From Siphonodentalium dalli (lineage: Eukaryota; Mollusca; Scaphopoda; Gadilida; Siphonodentaliidae): 64,000 nt of DNA. Shown piece after piece: positions 37,275 to 47,761 of this stretch (position 1 is the first letter of the stretch; each line of letters opens with the position of its first letter). The stretch lies in contig CP136066.1 in NCBI GenBank assembly GCA_032622095.1, positions 169,642,664 through 169,706,663 on the forward strand, read 5' to 3'. The notes under the pieces were generated by a model, which saw only the letters and a program-made list of their open reading frames with translations, ran no database searches and was not told the DNA's origin. The position numbers and the translations under genes are program-made.

Positions 37275-38170
37275 GTAGTCCAAGTCTGCTCGTATGTACA
37301 CCAGCTAGGGTATTGAAATAACGAGATGCTAGTATACGTCCGAGAACGCCTCCATAATGCATCCTATAACGGCCTTTATGCCCATAACTGGTGGCGGGAT
37401 TTGTCGTCTATTTTACTCGTCTTTACCCAACTAATACATGATGCTATAAATATTGGAAAGAGTGACATCTTATGGTGATCATAATGATGTATAATAATCT
37501 AACTTTCATGGTAAATTACGCATAGAATATTCCTGGTTATATTTAAACTGAGAGCCGAAGTGTTCCGAAGACATTCGGCATAGTTCGAGTTTGTTTCGGC
37601 AGATAAGAATTTCGGCCCGATGACAACAAATAATATGACGGCGCCCATGTACAATCGAATGTTGGTTGTGTTTGTAATGTTTTAAACTGTCAGAGCATTG
37701 AGATTTTCCGAATGTATTTAAGTTTTTAGATTTAGATGGTTACTATTTACTATACTTATTTATTGGCAACATATGATACGCGAAATTACGTTTGTATAGA
37801 ATGGGAAATTCTTCGTCCTGTGCGTGGTGCGAATATTTTCACCGGAGACTGCCGATGTGACTTGTTGATTGTCAATACAAATTCGCATACTTTTTAAAAA
37901 TAAGTAAACATGGTGGTAAACGTCTTCTTTCACATTAAATGACCGCTTTCAATTGGCTACTAATGTGGTGTTCATAAAACACTATCATGTCTTCGTAACC
38001 TGTTATTGTCGCAAATGTGATATTTGATTACATTTACTGGTCGTTGTATGTGAGCTGGTCACTACCGCGTACAGCTCGTTATAATATGCCTATTGCGGCG
38101 TTCTCGGACGTAAACTAGCATCTCGATATCGCAATATCACAGCTGGTTTATGTACGAGCGGACCTGGACT
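37275..38170. mobile_element. Element of about 900 bp with long terminal inverted repeats
   Basis: The left arm 37279-37349 (including cgagatgctagtatacgtcc and gagaacgcc) matches the reverse complement of 38096-38168 (ggcgttctcggacgtaaact, agcatctcg) over about 70 bp at high identity, with weaker complementarity further in. The interior has no open frame of note, so it is non-autonomous. Confidence 0.75.
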
Positions 38171-38524
38171 ACGTTGTATATGCGGTATTGACTGAGATCC
38201 TCAAGATCGGCCTTTGTAAATCGTGGGTGTATAGTTAACCTAATATCGACTCGGTCACGTCCTTATTTCACGCTTATATAGCATAGCCGATATCGACATG
38301 GACACCGAGTTCTTCATACTATATATTATGTGAATACAATTCTGTTGTATCAGTTATTTATAATCTTTACCTGCAATACATTGCAATAATTGGGAAATGG
38401 CTGCTTACCCGCGACATCAATATCTTCCCTGGTTAACGCATAGCGAGCACCGCAGAGCAGTTATCAGACAGCAGTCACCAGTATATTATTATGTTTGTTT
38501 GGGATCCCTATGGGATATAAATAT

Positions 38525-38959
38525 ATAACACCCCTGGTTAAGTGGTCCTGCTAGTCTGATATGATGTCGTTGGTTCTTGTGAATTGAAATGCTATGATGT
38601 TGGTAGGACAAACAGATGGCGTTACAAAAAAAAGTACCGTTATATTTTCTAAAGTTGTAATTTTCGCGGTGTTTGGCTTATCCGAGCGATTTTAGAAGAA
38701 AAAAACAGTGTCTGTATGAATCATTCAAGAATAATAATAATATATTTTCGAAAAGAATTATAATGGATGCGCTATTGTTTGCAATACGACGCCAATAGCC
38801 ATATTGATTATAGTCATACATGGATGTTCCTTGATAATCACAAAAAAATAACGGTACTTTTTCTTAACAGCATCAGTTTGCCATAGCAGCTCAATATATA
38901 TTCAGCAGGACCAACCACCATCATAGCTCATCAGCAGGACCACATGACCAGGGGTGTCT
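38525..38959. mobile_element. Palindromic element, 'cacccctgg' family
   Basis: The ends acacccctggttaagtggtc, ctgct and the complement agcaggaccacatgaccagg, ggtgt are inverted repeats. Inside, aaaagtaccgttat and ataacggtacttttt are also inverted. Related single arms occur at 45566-45760 and near 46960-47015. Confidence 0.75.
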
Positions 38960-39217
38960 CTGTTCGGCTCAAGATCAATTCAATGTTGCCCTTCGCCGCC
39001 CCATTTCCGCAACATGTGCATTAAAATTGTCAGAGAATTTCTCGATGACGAGCATTCTAATAAATGCATTCTGGTTTTGCTGCCATCCGTAAAATATTTG
39101 TATTCCCCATCGGGTCGTACTCAGTAGACAGTGAAAGTTGGCAGACCTCAGTCGACTAACATGATTTATTCCAGAGCTGCAGCAATGTCCCAAATAATCG
39201 ACCCCCTAAACCATAGC

Positions 39218-39346
39218 AGAATTATGGGAAATGTTTTCAGGATTTAGTCGTAAATATGGCTTGCTGCCATTCATCGGAAAGATGAAAGGCAACAAGCCAT
39301 ATTTCCGACTAAATCCTGTAAAAATTTCCATAATTCTGCTGTTGTT
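39218..39346. repeat. Hairpin upstream of exon 6
   Basis: Arms of about 48 bp: cagaattatgggaaatgttt then tcaggatttagtcgtaaata then tggcttg, against the complementary strand 39290-39346, with a loop of about 35 bp. It folds as one long stem about 165 bp before exon 6. Whether it is a MITE or a transcribed hairpin is not decidable here. Confidence 0.85.
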
Positions 39347-39510
39347 AAAGGGTCATATATTTCGGGCATTATACTTTATGTCCATTTCCATTGGTTCTCA
39401 CACTTATCAATTGCAAAGGTTCTTGTTATTATGTACTTCAGATAAAACAAATCTCTCAATTACTGGACATTTGAGTACAGGCCCCAATTTAAACATTAAT
39501 TTTGTTTCAG

Positions 39511-39711
39511 ATTTTCAGAGATCATTTATCGACCACACGCAAAGACTACACAGTGGATACACTCCTGTACAAAGAGAAGGGAATACGACAATTCAATACA
39601 GTCGGGGCGCTCAGCAAAAATGGGAAGAATGTCGCCCTGACACCAACGGAAATCTTCCCGAATGTTTTAAATGGATTTAACAACAAAGCATTTAAAGTCG
39701 GCACAATCCAT
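39511..39711 (+). CDS. iGluR/IR exon 6 (end of amino-terminal domain, linker to S1)
   Basis: Acceptor attttgtttcag ends at 39510 and donor gttagt starts at 39712. It is 67 codons, phase 0 to 0. The peptide has Y-T-V-D-T-L-L-Y-K-E-K-G, then T-V-G-A-L-S-K-N-G-K, and ends F-K-V-G-T-I-H. The last segment is the beta strand that opens the ligand-binding domain (compare the usual 'l.V.t...PPFV'), continued by exon 7's W-E-P-F-V. Confidence 0.9.
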
Positions 39712-41049
39712 GTTAGTATGAGAATTTATTATATGCATGTATAACATAGCGGGAAATTACCGAAACGTATAGATCCTCGTATATATCCCTTTGAAGCCAC
39801 AGTGAAATACGATTTCGTTATTTCACTCTCGATTTCGTTATATTTCACTTTAGCCTGCCGGTGGTTTACGCGAGCGAAAAGTTTGAAGACAAATTATATA
39901 ACCACGCGAAGAGATATGGTCAATTCAATTTGTTTGAAAAATGTTCGGTTGTTACTCATAAACTTAAACAAGAGCCATTTCTTATAATTGAATGGTTAGT
40001 TTTTGTTATGTCGATCATGTCATATTCTCACTTATCCCATCTACCCGGATAAGAAACGTACGCAGTCGTGATGAAACTCTGCACAATTCCGATGCGAATA
40101 TATATAGTACAGTAGCTCAAGTGAGTGACTTGAATGGAATGGAAGTTGCTTGAAGACTGCATTGATTGTTGTCATGAGATTAGTTCCGAAGATTGTCATA
40201 GCCGAGAATCGAGTGCACCAATTCATTTCTGGCGTTGTTTGTTTGTTTGTGACGTCGATCAGTTATATTCCCAACTCCACCTACCTGGATAAGAAAGACC
40301 AGAAAGTTATAATAGTAAGACTGAATCCAGAACATACGCAGTCATGATGTAAACTTGCACGCTGGTACATCTATTGCAACCATGAATCCGTGATTGATTG
40401 AATTATACATACCGGTATTAAAGAGGTATCAACACTGACGACAATATAATACAACCTAGTTCAGTCCGAGTCATGAACGTAGTGTGGATCCATCTAGTTT
40501 ACATGACGCAGAAATCTGCGATAGCGATCGTGTTGACCTAAATACAACCCTCTGTGTTATTCTACACGAATTTGGGTATATGAGTGTATGTGTAAAAATA
40601 GTAAATATGTTTTTGTATTTGTTTCGCTATATTTAGTGACTTTGTGTTTCCATCTTGTTTTTCTATTTTTCTTCTACGTGTTATAAGTTTTCGGATTAGA
40701 TATATTATTATCCATCCCTTAACTAACACTCTTTCTGATTGGGCAAAAGCCGTCACGTGATAAGCCGGGGAAAAGTCATATTGGACTCAATCGAGTCCTA
40801 TATAACTTTTTTTAAATTATCGGGAATCCGTGACGTCACGGCGTAACACTACTGCCAAATTAATCGGTGAAATAGTGAGTTTTTTATTTCCGTGTTTACT
40901 GTTCGAAATCATGCTTTATGATGATCAAATACAGAGTTTTATAGAGAATCAAGTGCCGACAAATACCAAAAATATCCACAAAAGTTTTATTCCCAAAATT
41001 TGGATAAACATACAGATGGATAATAAAAATGTCATTATACAATGTTGTG
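39712..41049. other. Intron 6
   Basis: Contains a partly duplicated segment: 'tacccggataagaaacgtac' and 'cgcagtcgtgatg' near 40035-40080, related to 40280-40350. An open stretch of about 100 bp near 39850-39960 is preceded by tttag, but it has no domain I recognise. Confidence 0.45.
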
Positions 41050-41186
41050 TGTACAGTATGTGTTTTTCTTGTACTCGTCCAGGTTGTGGTGAAAAGTCAT
41101 ATTGGACTCGATACTGCGTGTCTCGTCCAATATGACTTTTCACCACAACCTATAGACTCGTACAAGAAAAATGCATACTGTACACA
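41050..41186. repeat. Hairpin 'gtgaaaagtcatattggac'
   Basis: Arms of about 60 bp at 41050-41110 and 41124-41186. They include aggttgtggtgaaaagtcat and its exact complement, with a loop of about 13 bp. The sequence aaaagtcatattggactc also occurs at 40772-40789. Confidence 0.9.
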
Positions 41187-41318
41187 ACTTTATGTTATAA
41201 TTCGGAAAATGAGAACATGGTCAATTTATTACATGCCTAACCGTCTAAAATGCCTTAACACTTTAAAAATATTTCAATATTATCTTGTCTGGATGAGAGT
41301 TATAATTACATATAATTT

Positions 41319-41446
41319 ACTGTACCGGGATGTTCTCTGTACATACATGTATAGTATATAGTGTATACGTTTTCTCATGTTCCATGCACATGTACTGGCT
41401 GAGAATAAACCATTACTTACTTACTTTACTTACTTACAAATATCTA
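41319..41446 (+). mobile_element. Probable non-LTR retrotransposon 3' end
   Basis: Ends gagaataaaccattacttac followed by further ACTT units, the form of a CR1-like 3' end with a simple-repeat tail. It stops just before the exon 7 acceptor at 41453, so the tail lies inside the 3' splice region. No coding part is left. The family is inferred. Confidence 0.5.
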
Positions 41447-41453
41447 TTTTCAG

Positions 41454-41560
41454 TGGGAACCTTTTGTAAACGTAACAACGAATAACATAACAGGAAATGT
41501 GACGTTTGAGGGATACTGTATCGAATGGCTCAAAGAGCTATCAAGGACGCTGAACTTCAG
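41454..41560 (+). CDS. iGluR/IR exon 7 (ligand-binding S1, first part)
   Basis: Acceptor tctattttcag ends at 41453 and donor gtgtgt starts at 41561. The exon is 107 bp, phase 0 in and phase 2 out. The peptide W-E-P-F-V-N-V-T-T then F-E-G-Y-C-I-E-W-L-K-E-L-S-R matches the classical iGluR pattern PPFV, then FEGYC(I/V)DLL, although the first proline is Trp-Glu here. Three sequons (N-V-T, N-I-T, N-V-T) lie close together. Confidence 0.95.
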
Positions 41561-41589
41561 GTGTGTATCTACCTACATAGATTTAATTA

Positions 41590-41656
41590 AAACAGGAAAG
41601 CTGGATTTTGAGGGAAACTGTATCGAATGGCTCAGCGATCAACCAAGGACAGAGGT
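41590..41656 (+). pseudogene. Decayed partial copy of exon 7
   Basis: Only 30 bp after exon 7, a segment reads T-G-K-L-D-F-E-G-N-C-I-E-W-L-S and then P-R-T-E before gtaaca. At DNA level ttttgagggaaactgtatcg and aatggctca nearly match exon 7. There is no acceptor in front of it, so it is a duplicated fragment. Confidence 0.75.
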
Positions 41657-41849
41657 AACATGACACGGGGTATGTCACTGGATAGGTGTCGTTGACATCA
41701 AATGACTCAAAGAGGCACTAATAATTAGCAATGAAGAGTTTAGTATCAATAATTATTTATTAATTCTTCACACGATTTCCCTGCATGTCATGTTTGTCAT
41801 CCGTAATTTTTGACGGGCAATCCCCTAGTTTATCAATTTTAGTGTTAAA

Positions 41850-41925
41850 TGCATGTATATATAGTATTAAATTAATGTATATATAGTATTAAATTCATGT
41901 ATATATAGTATTAAATTCATGTATT
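41850..41925. repeat. 22-bp minisatellite, about 3.5 copies
   Basis: The unit is tgtatatatagtattaaatt followed by ca or aa. Confidence 0.9.
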
Positions 41926-42630
41926 ACAAACATAAATCGAAATGGCATAAACTATTCTAAGTAGTTGTCGGTGATTTGGGGTAAATATCAGTGGTATGCA
42001 GGGAGGGGGGGTCGGAAAAAAAATTGAGGCACATATGCTGATTTTAACCTTTCGACCCTTGTTGGGACCCACCCAACCCCACATCCAAATTTGTGTCCGT
42101 TTTCGATAGTTTTTCCGACCATTTTTGGACACCCACCCCCCTTTTAACACTAAAACAGAGATTTTCTGTGCATACTATTTGTCATGGATGTTAACATTGA
42201 CATGTAAATAGGAACGAGTCATTTTGGAGTCATTCGGTCCAAAAAACATGGCTGCCAGCGGCCATCTTTGATTTCAAAATTTGCAACAAAATACAACACG
42301 GTAACTGCCTGCAGTCAGTTTAGCAGTTAGAATTACATTATTTCTCTTATTCTAAGGTGTTTAAAGCCAAACTCATTGCAAAAACAGTCAAAAAACCTGC
42401 AGGAAAATCTTTTTTGAGTTGCAGAAAAAATCGTTTGTTGGTCCCATCGACCACCCACCCACCCCGGCATACGTGCCCGGAAAAAAATCCCCACCCCCCA
42501 CCCACTGTGATATGTGGTGATTTTTATTGAGCCGTGGTCAGTCTCCATGATTTATTGTGATTCATTTTAATCCGCTCAGCGGTGTTGACTGGTTTGCTTA
42601 CTGAACACGCTTTACGACTGTACCGAGATC
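41926..42630. other. Intron 7, C-rich stretch
   Basis: C-rich runs (ccccacccccc) near 42060-42140 and 42450-42500. I see no exon. Confidence 0.4.
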
Positions 42631-42884
42631 CAAGCCTTGAAATAGTGTGTCTGTCATTTGCAGAATGAGGTCCCCAGAGGGTGAATTTAGTGATGCTACC
42701 CCGCATAGCGGGCTAGCATCACCAAATTCACCCTCTGGGGACCTCGTTCTGCTTACACCTCAGCAGAATGAGGTTCCCTGAGGGTGAATTTGGTGATGCT
42801 AGCCCGCTATGCGGGGTAGCATAACTAAATTCACCCTCTGGGGACCTCATTCTGTAAATGACAGACACCCTATTTCAAGGCTTG
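42631..42884. mobile_element. Palindromic element, 'tttgcagaatgagg' family (copy 1, best preserved)
   Basis: The ends caagccttgaaatag and ctatttcaaggcttg are perfect inverted repeats. Inside are two long nested palindromes centred on 'gcatagcgggctagcatc' and 'gctagcccgctatgcggg'. In all about 254 bp is self-complementary across nearly its whole length. Related copies are at 4460-4600 and 25049-25476. Confidence 0.85.
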
Positions 42885-43784
42885 CCTAGATTTCATTTGA
42901 AGGACCCAATTACTCTTAGTGGGTAAATGTGCAAAATATATAGAAGAAGACCAAAACAGGATGAAAACAAAACAAACAGCACGTCTGCAAGGAGGGGGTC
43001 CCATATTTACTGTTTACGTATTGTATATAAAGTATTGTATAACGTGTTATGCATGTTACATAATAAGTTGTGTCTTTTGTAATAAGGCAATAAACAAGAA
43101 AGGACATCAAATATATCAGCTAGTGCTAAATAAAGTATGTGCGTATGTACATCAGACCTGTATAACATCTAGTGAATACAGAGTGGAAACAGTTATTGTC
43201 AATATAAATTGTGCTAGGTATTTTTGTGAGGAACGAGGAACTTTACATAGGATATTTCTCAGTGTTTGGCTCCATTATCAGCCAACAAACTGGTGTATCT
43301 ATGCCATGAAAATCAATCAGGTGTAGTTTGATTGGATAGAACTGAAGTCAAATCAGCTGCAATAGAGACGACAGCGAACAGGATACTTTAATTAAACTGG
43401 CTCAGTTTTCTGATAATGATATCTGAATTGCAACAGGATCAATAAATATTGAGGTTGTTTAGTATGCCAGGATTGAGATTGTCGTTATTCCATGTCCAAC
43501 CAAATGATTAAAGAACTTCCATATGACCTAGTTTTATTGAAGATTTAACATCAACTCGAAAAAATATTTATATTGTATTTGTAAAAATCAAAATGGAAAG
43601 TATTTGTATTGTAATCGCCCCACCCCAGTTAGCTAAACAGAGCATGCTGTGAAATCATGGTTCTCAGTTGTGCAGTTTATTGACAATTGGTCATCATCAT
43701 TGTGTTACTGTTAAATGCGTCCCTCGCCACTGTACTCGCCCTATAAAACGTTCTTGAGCATTAGTGTTATTGTTTCTTTCGCAG
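42885..43784. other. Intron 7, remainder
   Basis: AT-rich. A 135-codon frame at 42919-43326 shows no domain and no splice context, so it is not called. Confidence 0.4.
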
Positions 43785-43878
43785 CTATACTCTTGTTAAG
43801 TCGGTTGACGACCAATGGGGGATGCATGATAATAGTACCGGCAGATGGACTGGTATGGTGGGCATGCTGCAGAGAAGG
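43785..43878 (+). CDS. iGluR/IR exon 8 (ligand-binding S1)
   Basis: Acceptor tgtttctttcgcag ends at 43784 and donor gtaagt starts at 43879. The exon is 94 bp, phase 2 in and phase 0 out. The peptide Y-T-L-V-K-S-V-D-D-Q-W-G then G-R-W-T-G-M-V-G-M-L-Q-R-R is the iGluR S1 stretch 'Y.i.lv.D..yG....G.W.GMVGeL'. Confidence 0.94.
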
Positions 43879-43992
43879 GTAAGTTAAATATTTACCTTCT
43901 GCTTCTTTGCTCTAACCATTTGATGACGGGAGCTGCGCTGGTGCAGCATTAAAACGCTGTGCCAGTGCGTTCTCTTTCCAATGCGAGTGATT

Positions 43993-44490
43993 CCATTGTA
44001 AAGTGGTTTGGATATCATTTGAAATATCCCATGTTTACGTACAACCAAGGGAATGGGGCTTTTTATTTATGTACATTTTATACATATGTATACTCTAGGG
44101 TTCAGATTGTTAAGCCTGTCATGACTGGAACTTCCTGAAATATTGCGAAAACCCTGTGCCAATGCATTCTCTTTATACATGCGAGTCGACCATAGGGAGC
44201 CTCGCATATATAAGCGAATGCACTCGATACAAGATCAAGGTAAATATTATTAGGCCAATGCATACTCTTATATATGCGAGGCGCCCTACGGGTGACTCGC
44301 ATATATAAGAGAATACATTGGCACAGGGTTTTCGCAAAATTTCAGGAAGCTCCAGTCATGAAAGGGTTAACCATTTGAAACCTAGAGTATACATGTTCAT
44401 ATGTATAAAATGTACATAAAACGCCCCATTCCCTTTGTTGTACGTAAACATGGGATATTTCATATGATATCCAAACCACCTTACAATAAT
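43993..44490. mobile_element. Large palindrome of about 500 bp with a family A element at its centre
   Basis: The outer left arm 43993-44105 (ggtttggatatcatttgaaa, tatcccatgtttacgtacaa) is the reverse complement of 44372-44490. Between the arms sits the TTAA-bounded family A MITE (44110-44370), itself a palindrome. Confidence 0.85.
44110..44370. mobile_element. piggyBac-like MITE, family A (copy 2)
   Basis: TTAA at 44110-44113 and 44367-44370. The left end gcctgtcatgactggaac and right end ctccagtcatgaaaggg are inverted. It carries two nested 67-bp hairpins (first arms at 44159 and 44252) and the arms 'cctgaaatattgcgaaaacc' and 'ggttttcgcaaaatttcagg'. Confidence 0.85.
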
Positions 44491-44616
44491 AGAATCATTA
44501 TAGATTTCAATTGTATATTTCAATTGTGATGCGCTGTATTAGAACACTAATATTTATCATGGTATACACGAGGCTATGTGTACTTGAGCGTGCTATGTCG
44601 TGCCCACCAACAGTAA

Positions 44617-45407
44617 GGGTTCGTTCATACACTCGCAAATTTTCCAGGCATTCTTTTGCAAGAATGTCGGTATAGAAAGCTACAATGTGACATAAACCGA
44701 ATGTTAAAATGCTTATAAAATGGATCTGTATCACAGCTAACTACATAACTTCATAAGAAGTAAAAGAGCATGAAACCATAGAAACCACAACATTTAGATA
44801 AACTCATATGATATCGACCTGTTTTTGGAAATATCCAAAACGGAATATAAATGCTGGTTGCCCCTATCATTATAAGAACATCGGGAATAGCCGGATCGCA
44901 TGACTGGACAAATACTAACTCAACATTAAAGTGGGACTCTCCATTAAATCCGGCCACCTTTTTTAACTTTTCATCTCCTTTTGTACTTATTAGTGTATAT
45001 GCAACAAATGATTGAAAATTATAATGAAATTTAATTTTGTGAATCTAGTAATAAACTCATTTTCATTATAGTTACCATGTTGTTTGAATTGTTGATGGAG
45101 CACACAAGTGTATTTTGCACTAATCCATGGCTCAAATTCATGTAGCGATGCTATCGAAATGTGAATGTAAATAGTATGTATATGCAATTATCGTGCAATA
45201 ATTAATCATACACAGCAGGCAATGAATGGCAATGTGTCAGTAGCATGCACCGCTACATATGGAACTACCGAAATGCTACTTCTCATGTAGTTAGCTTTGG
45301 CAAATATGCATTGTATATAAGTATGGTGCCATCCATATATATTCTGACACCATATTGTTTTCTATGTAAAATATGCCGTGCAAACTTGCCAGTGTATGAA
45401 CGTACCC
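44617..45407. mobile_element. Harbinger-like MITE (copy H3, 791 bp)
   Basis: Left flank TAA (44614-44616), end gggttcgttcatacactcgc; right end gccagtgtatgaacgtaccc, flanked by TAC. The arms match H1 and H2, but about 375 bp of extra sequence lies inside. Confidence 0.65.
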
Positions 45408-45565
45408 TACTGTTATCACCATTCAGGTCTAATTTTATTGACGTCATTCTTGTGGCGATTACGTCAGATGTTTCAGACGGTACCAGCTGTTCGATTTTCC
45501 GATTTTTAATTTAAAATGGCACTTTGTATCGTATATAAACGAGGATATACTCAGTAGTAATATAC

Positions 45566-45760
45566 CCACCCCTGGTCAAGTGGTCCTGCTAATTTGCTAT
45601 TTTCGCGATGTTTGGCTAACCCGAGCGATTTGTGAAAATGCCAGTGTTCACATGTATGAAACATTCAAGAACATATATATTTTGGAAAACAATGAATAAT
45701 GGCTGCGCTCATGCTCGCAAAGCGACGTTAATAGCTGCCATGATTATAATCAATTTGTAA
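45566..45760 (+). repeat. Partial 'cacccctgg'-family element
   Basis: Shares acccctggtcaagtggtcct, 'cgcgatgtttggct' and 'aacattcaagaa' with the left half of 38525-38959. The right half is missing. Confidence 0.6.
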
Positions 45761-46605
45761 CAACTAGTACAACCGGTATTACAATATTTCGCAATCGATA
45801 TGTTTTTGAATGTTTGATACAGATAATGACTTTTCCTGCAATTGTTCAGATTGTGCAACCACCGCATGTCCGTCTGTTTGTCCGGCTAGCCGTCAATTTG
45901 GCACCGTGGATGTATGCTAACACTCGAGGCTGATGATGATTTCTCGAATTCATATGAATATGTAGAGAATTACAAAGATTTATTTACAGAAGATAATACA
46001 ATAGTATGGTATGGTATATACATATTATAGGGAAATATTTCACCCGTCATGGGTTGATCGTTTTTTTCTTGGGGCACGAAGATGTCAGGTACGTTTTTTA
46101 TCTAACCTATATATGAAAACAGAAGCACGTGTAAGCGGAATATCGCCGATTGTTGGGAAAGTAAACAGGTAATCTAATTACAAAGATTGTCAATGAGCGT
46201 AGCGGTTGATAAATATTACTATCAGTATCACTAACCTGAACTGTGAACTGCTGAAGTTCGATTTACACTAGGAATGTTCGGATAATGATCTTAACAAACA
46301 ACCGATATAATAGGTTCTCTTATAGAGTTCATCACTGAACATGCCGCCCCTAATTACTGAGTTGGAATCTCACGTGCAACTTGTATCAGAATGGCCTTCA
46401 ATTTCAGCGATGTAATTGTAAATTTAAATTATTGATTATATCGCCGTATAAATCTACATTGTATATATATACTAATTAACGGTTACATATTAATAGTGGG
46501 GCGGGTGCTGGTTTGGTCTGACCAATTTGCGGGTTTGTTCTGCGCAGATTTGAGTTATATCCTCTCACTTCGAAATTATACGTAAAGGTTCTTCTTGTTT
46601 TTCAG
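45761..46605. other. Intron 8, remainder
   Basis: No exon or clear repeat seen. Confidence 0.4.
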
Positions 46606-46918
46606 GAAGTTGATTTGGTCGTTGCATCACTCACGATCGACGCCGGCAGAGAGGATGTGATGGACTTCACATATCCATTCTTCTATGAAGATTACGGCGC
46701 CATTATTGCGAGGGTGGACCCCGAATCCCGAAAATGGCGCTCGCTTATCGCCCCATTTAGCTGGCAAGTGATACTCACTACCATCGCTATTGTTCCTGTG
46801 ACGTCAGCACTTCTCTTCCTGTTTGAGAAGTACAGCTATCTCCGTGTTATTCCGAACCAATCTGTGATGACGTATACGGAGTGTTTGTGGTATGTGTATG
46901 GAGCGCAATTAATGCAAG
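46606..46918 (+). CDS. iGluR/IR exon 9 (end of S1, M1, start of pore loop)
   Basis: Acceptor ttcttgtttttcag ends at 46605 and donor gtgaga starts at 46919. The exon is 313 bp, phase 0 in and phase 1 out. It starts E-V-D-L-V-V-A-S-L-T-I-D-A-G-R-E, where T and R occupy the positions of the conserved ligand-binding Thr and Arg. Next is D-F-T-Y-P-F-F, then M1 (about V-I-L-T-T-I-A-I-V-P-V-T-S-A-L-L-F-L-F), and W-Y-V-Y-G-A-Q-L-M-Q, the pore helix. By alignment on the Q-G pair, the Q/R-site position is Met. Confidence 0.96.
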
Positions 46919-47761
46919 GTGAGATGCGTCGTCGTTAGAAAACTACTGATGCTGGTGGGGCAAAGTGATGCTATTTAGAAAAATGTACCGTTATTTTGTT
47001 CTAAAGTTGTCATTGCTGAATTAGCTATGGTCTTGGTGGTATACAGGCCGAGGTTATTGAGCAAATTTTTTTTTTAAATCGTCGATGCATTTTTGGCAAA
47101 TCCAAATGGAGATATCTGGGTTATATGATTGCGAAAGTTGTAAATTCTTAAATCATAATTATTTAATCATGGAGAAATTATAATTTTGCTTTTCTGGTTG
47201 TATTGTGTAAAATGACAGTGCTAATTTCAAGATATGTCATTTGGTGGTTGTGCGGAATATTGCACTAATGTCTCCAGGTTCCCTTGCCAGAGACGTGTTG
47301 TGTTTTTCTTCGTTAAACTGTCTAAACTATGTGGACACATAATTACTTATTATGAAAAGTCAATTAGTTTGATTAGCATTATATTTGAGTCTAAACAATA
47401 CAATTTTTTAGTATCTAATTTTTTGTACTAAAATCGGGTGCATGTCACAAAAAAGTTTAGTTTTTATTCAGTGCGTGTGTTTATTCTGATCCATTTTGGC
47501 ACACGTCATCGTGTATGACGTCATTCTAGATTGCGATTCACCACAACGTTTACTGTGATATGCGTTATCTAATTTCGCTGAAATTATATTCGCTATCATA
47601 TTCCCATCTTTGTAGATATCCTAATTCCGGAAAAGAAATCTCAACAGAAACCGTTTACTAGGCGTGTATTTAACTACGATGAAGCAAATTTCACAGATCT
47701 AGATAAGTCAATCTTAGAACAAGACTGGAAACAAACCTTTTCAAATACCCCCATCAGTGAA

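Noticed and set aside
39802-40052. Open stretch near 39857-39960 as an extra receptor exon
   Set aside because: Exon 6 joins exon 7 in phase with the expected beta strand continuing directly into W-E-P-F-V, leaving no place for it. It also lacks a good donor.
42919-43326. 135-codon frame in intron 7
   Set aside because: No domain, low-complexity composition, no splice context. The receptor frame is complete without it.
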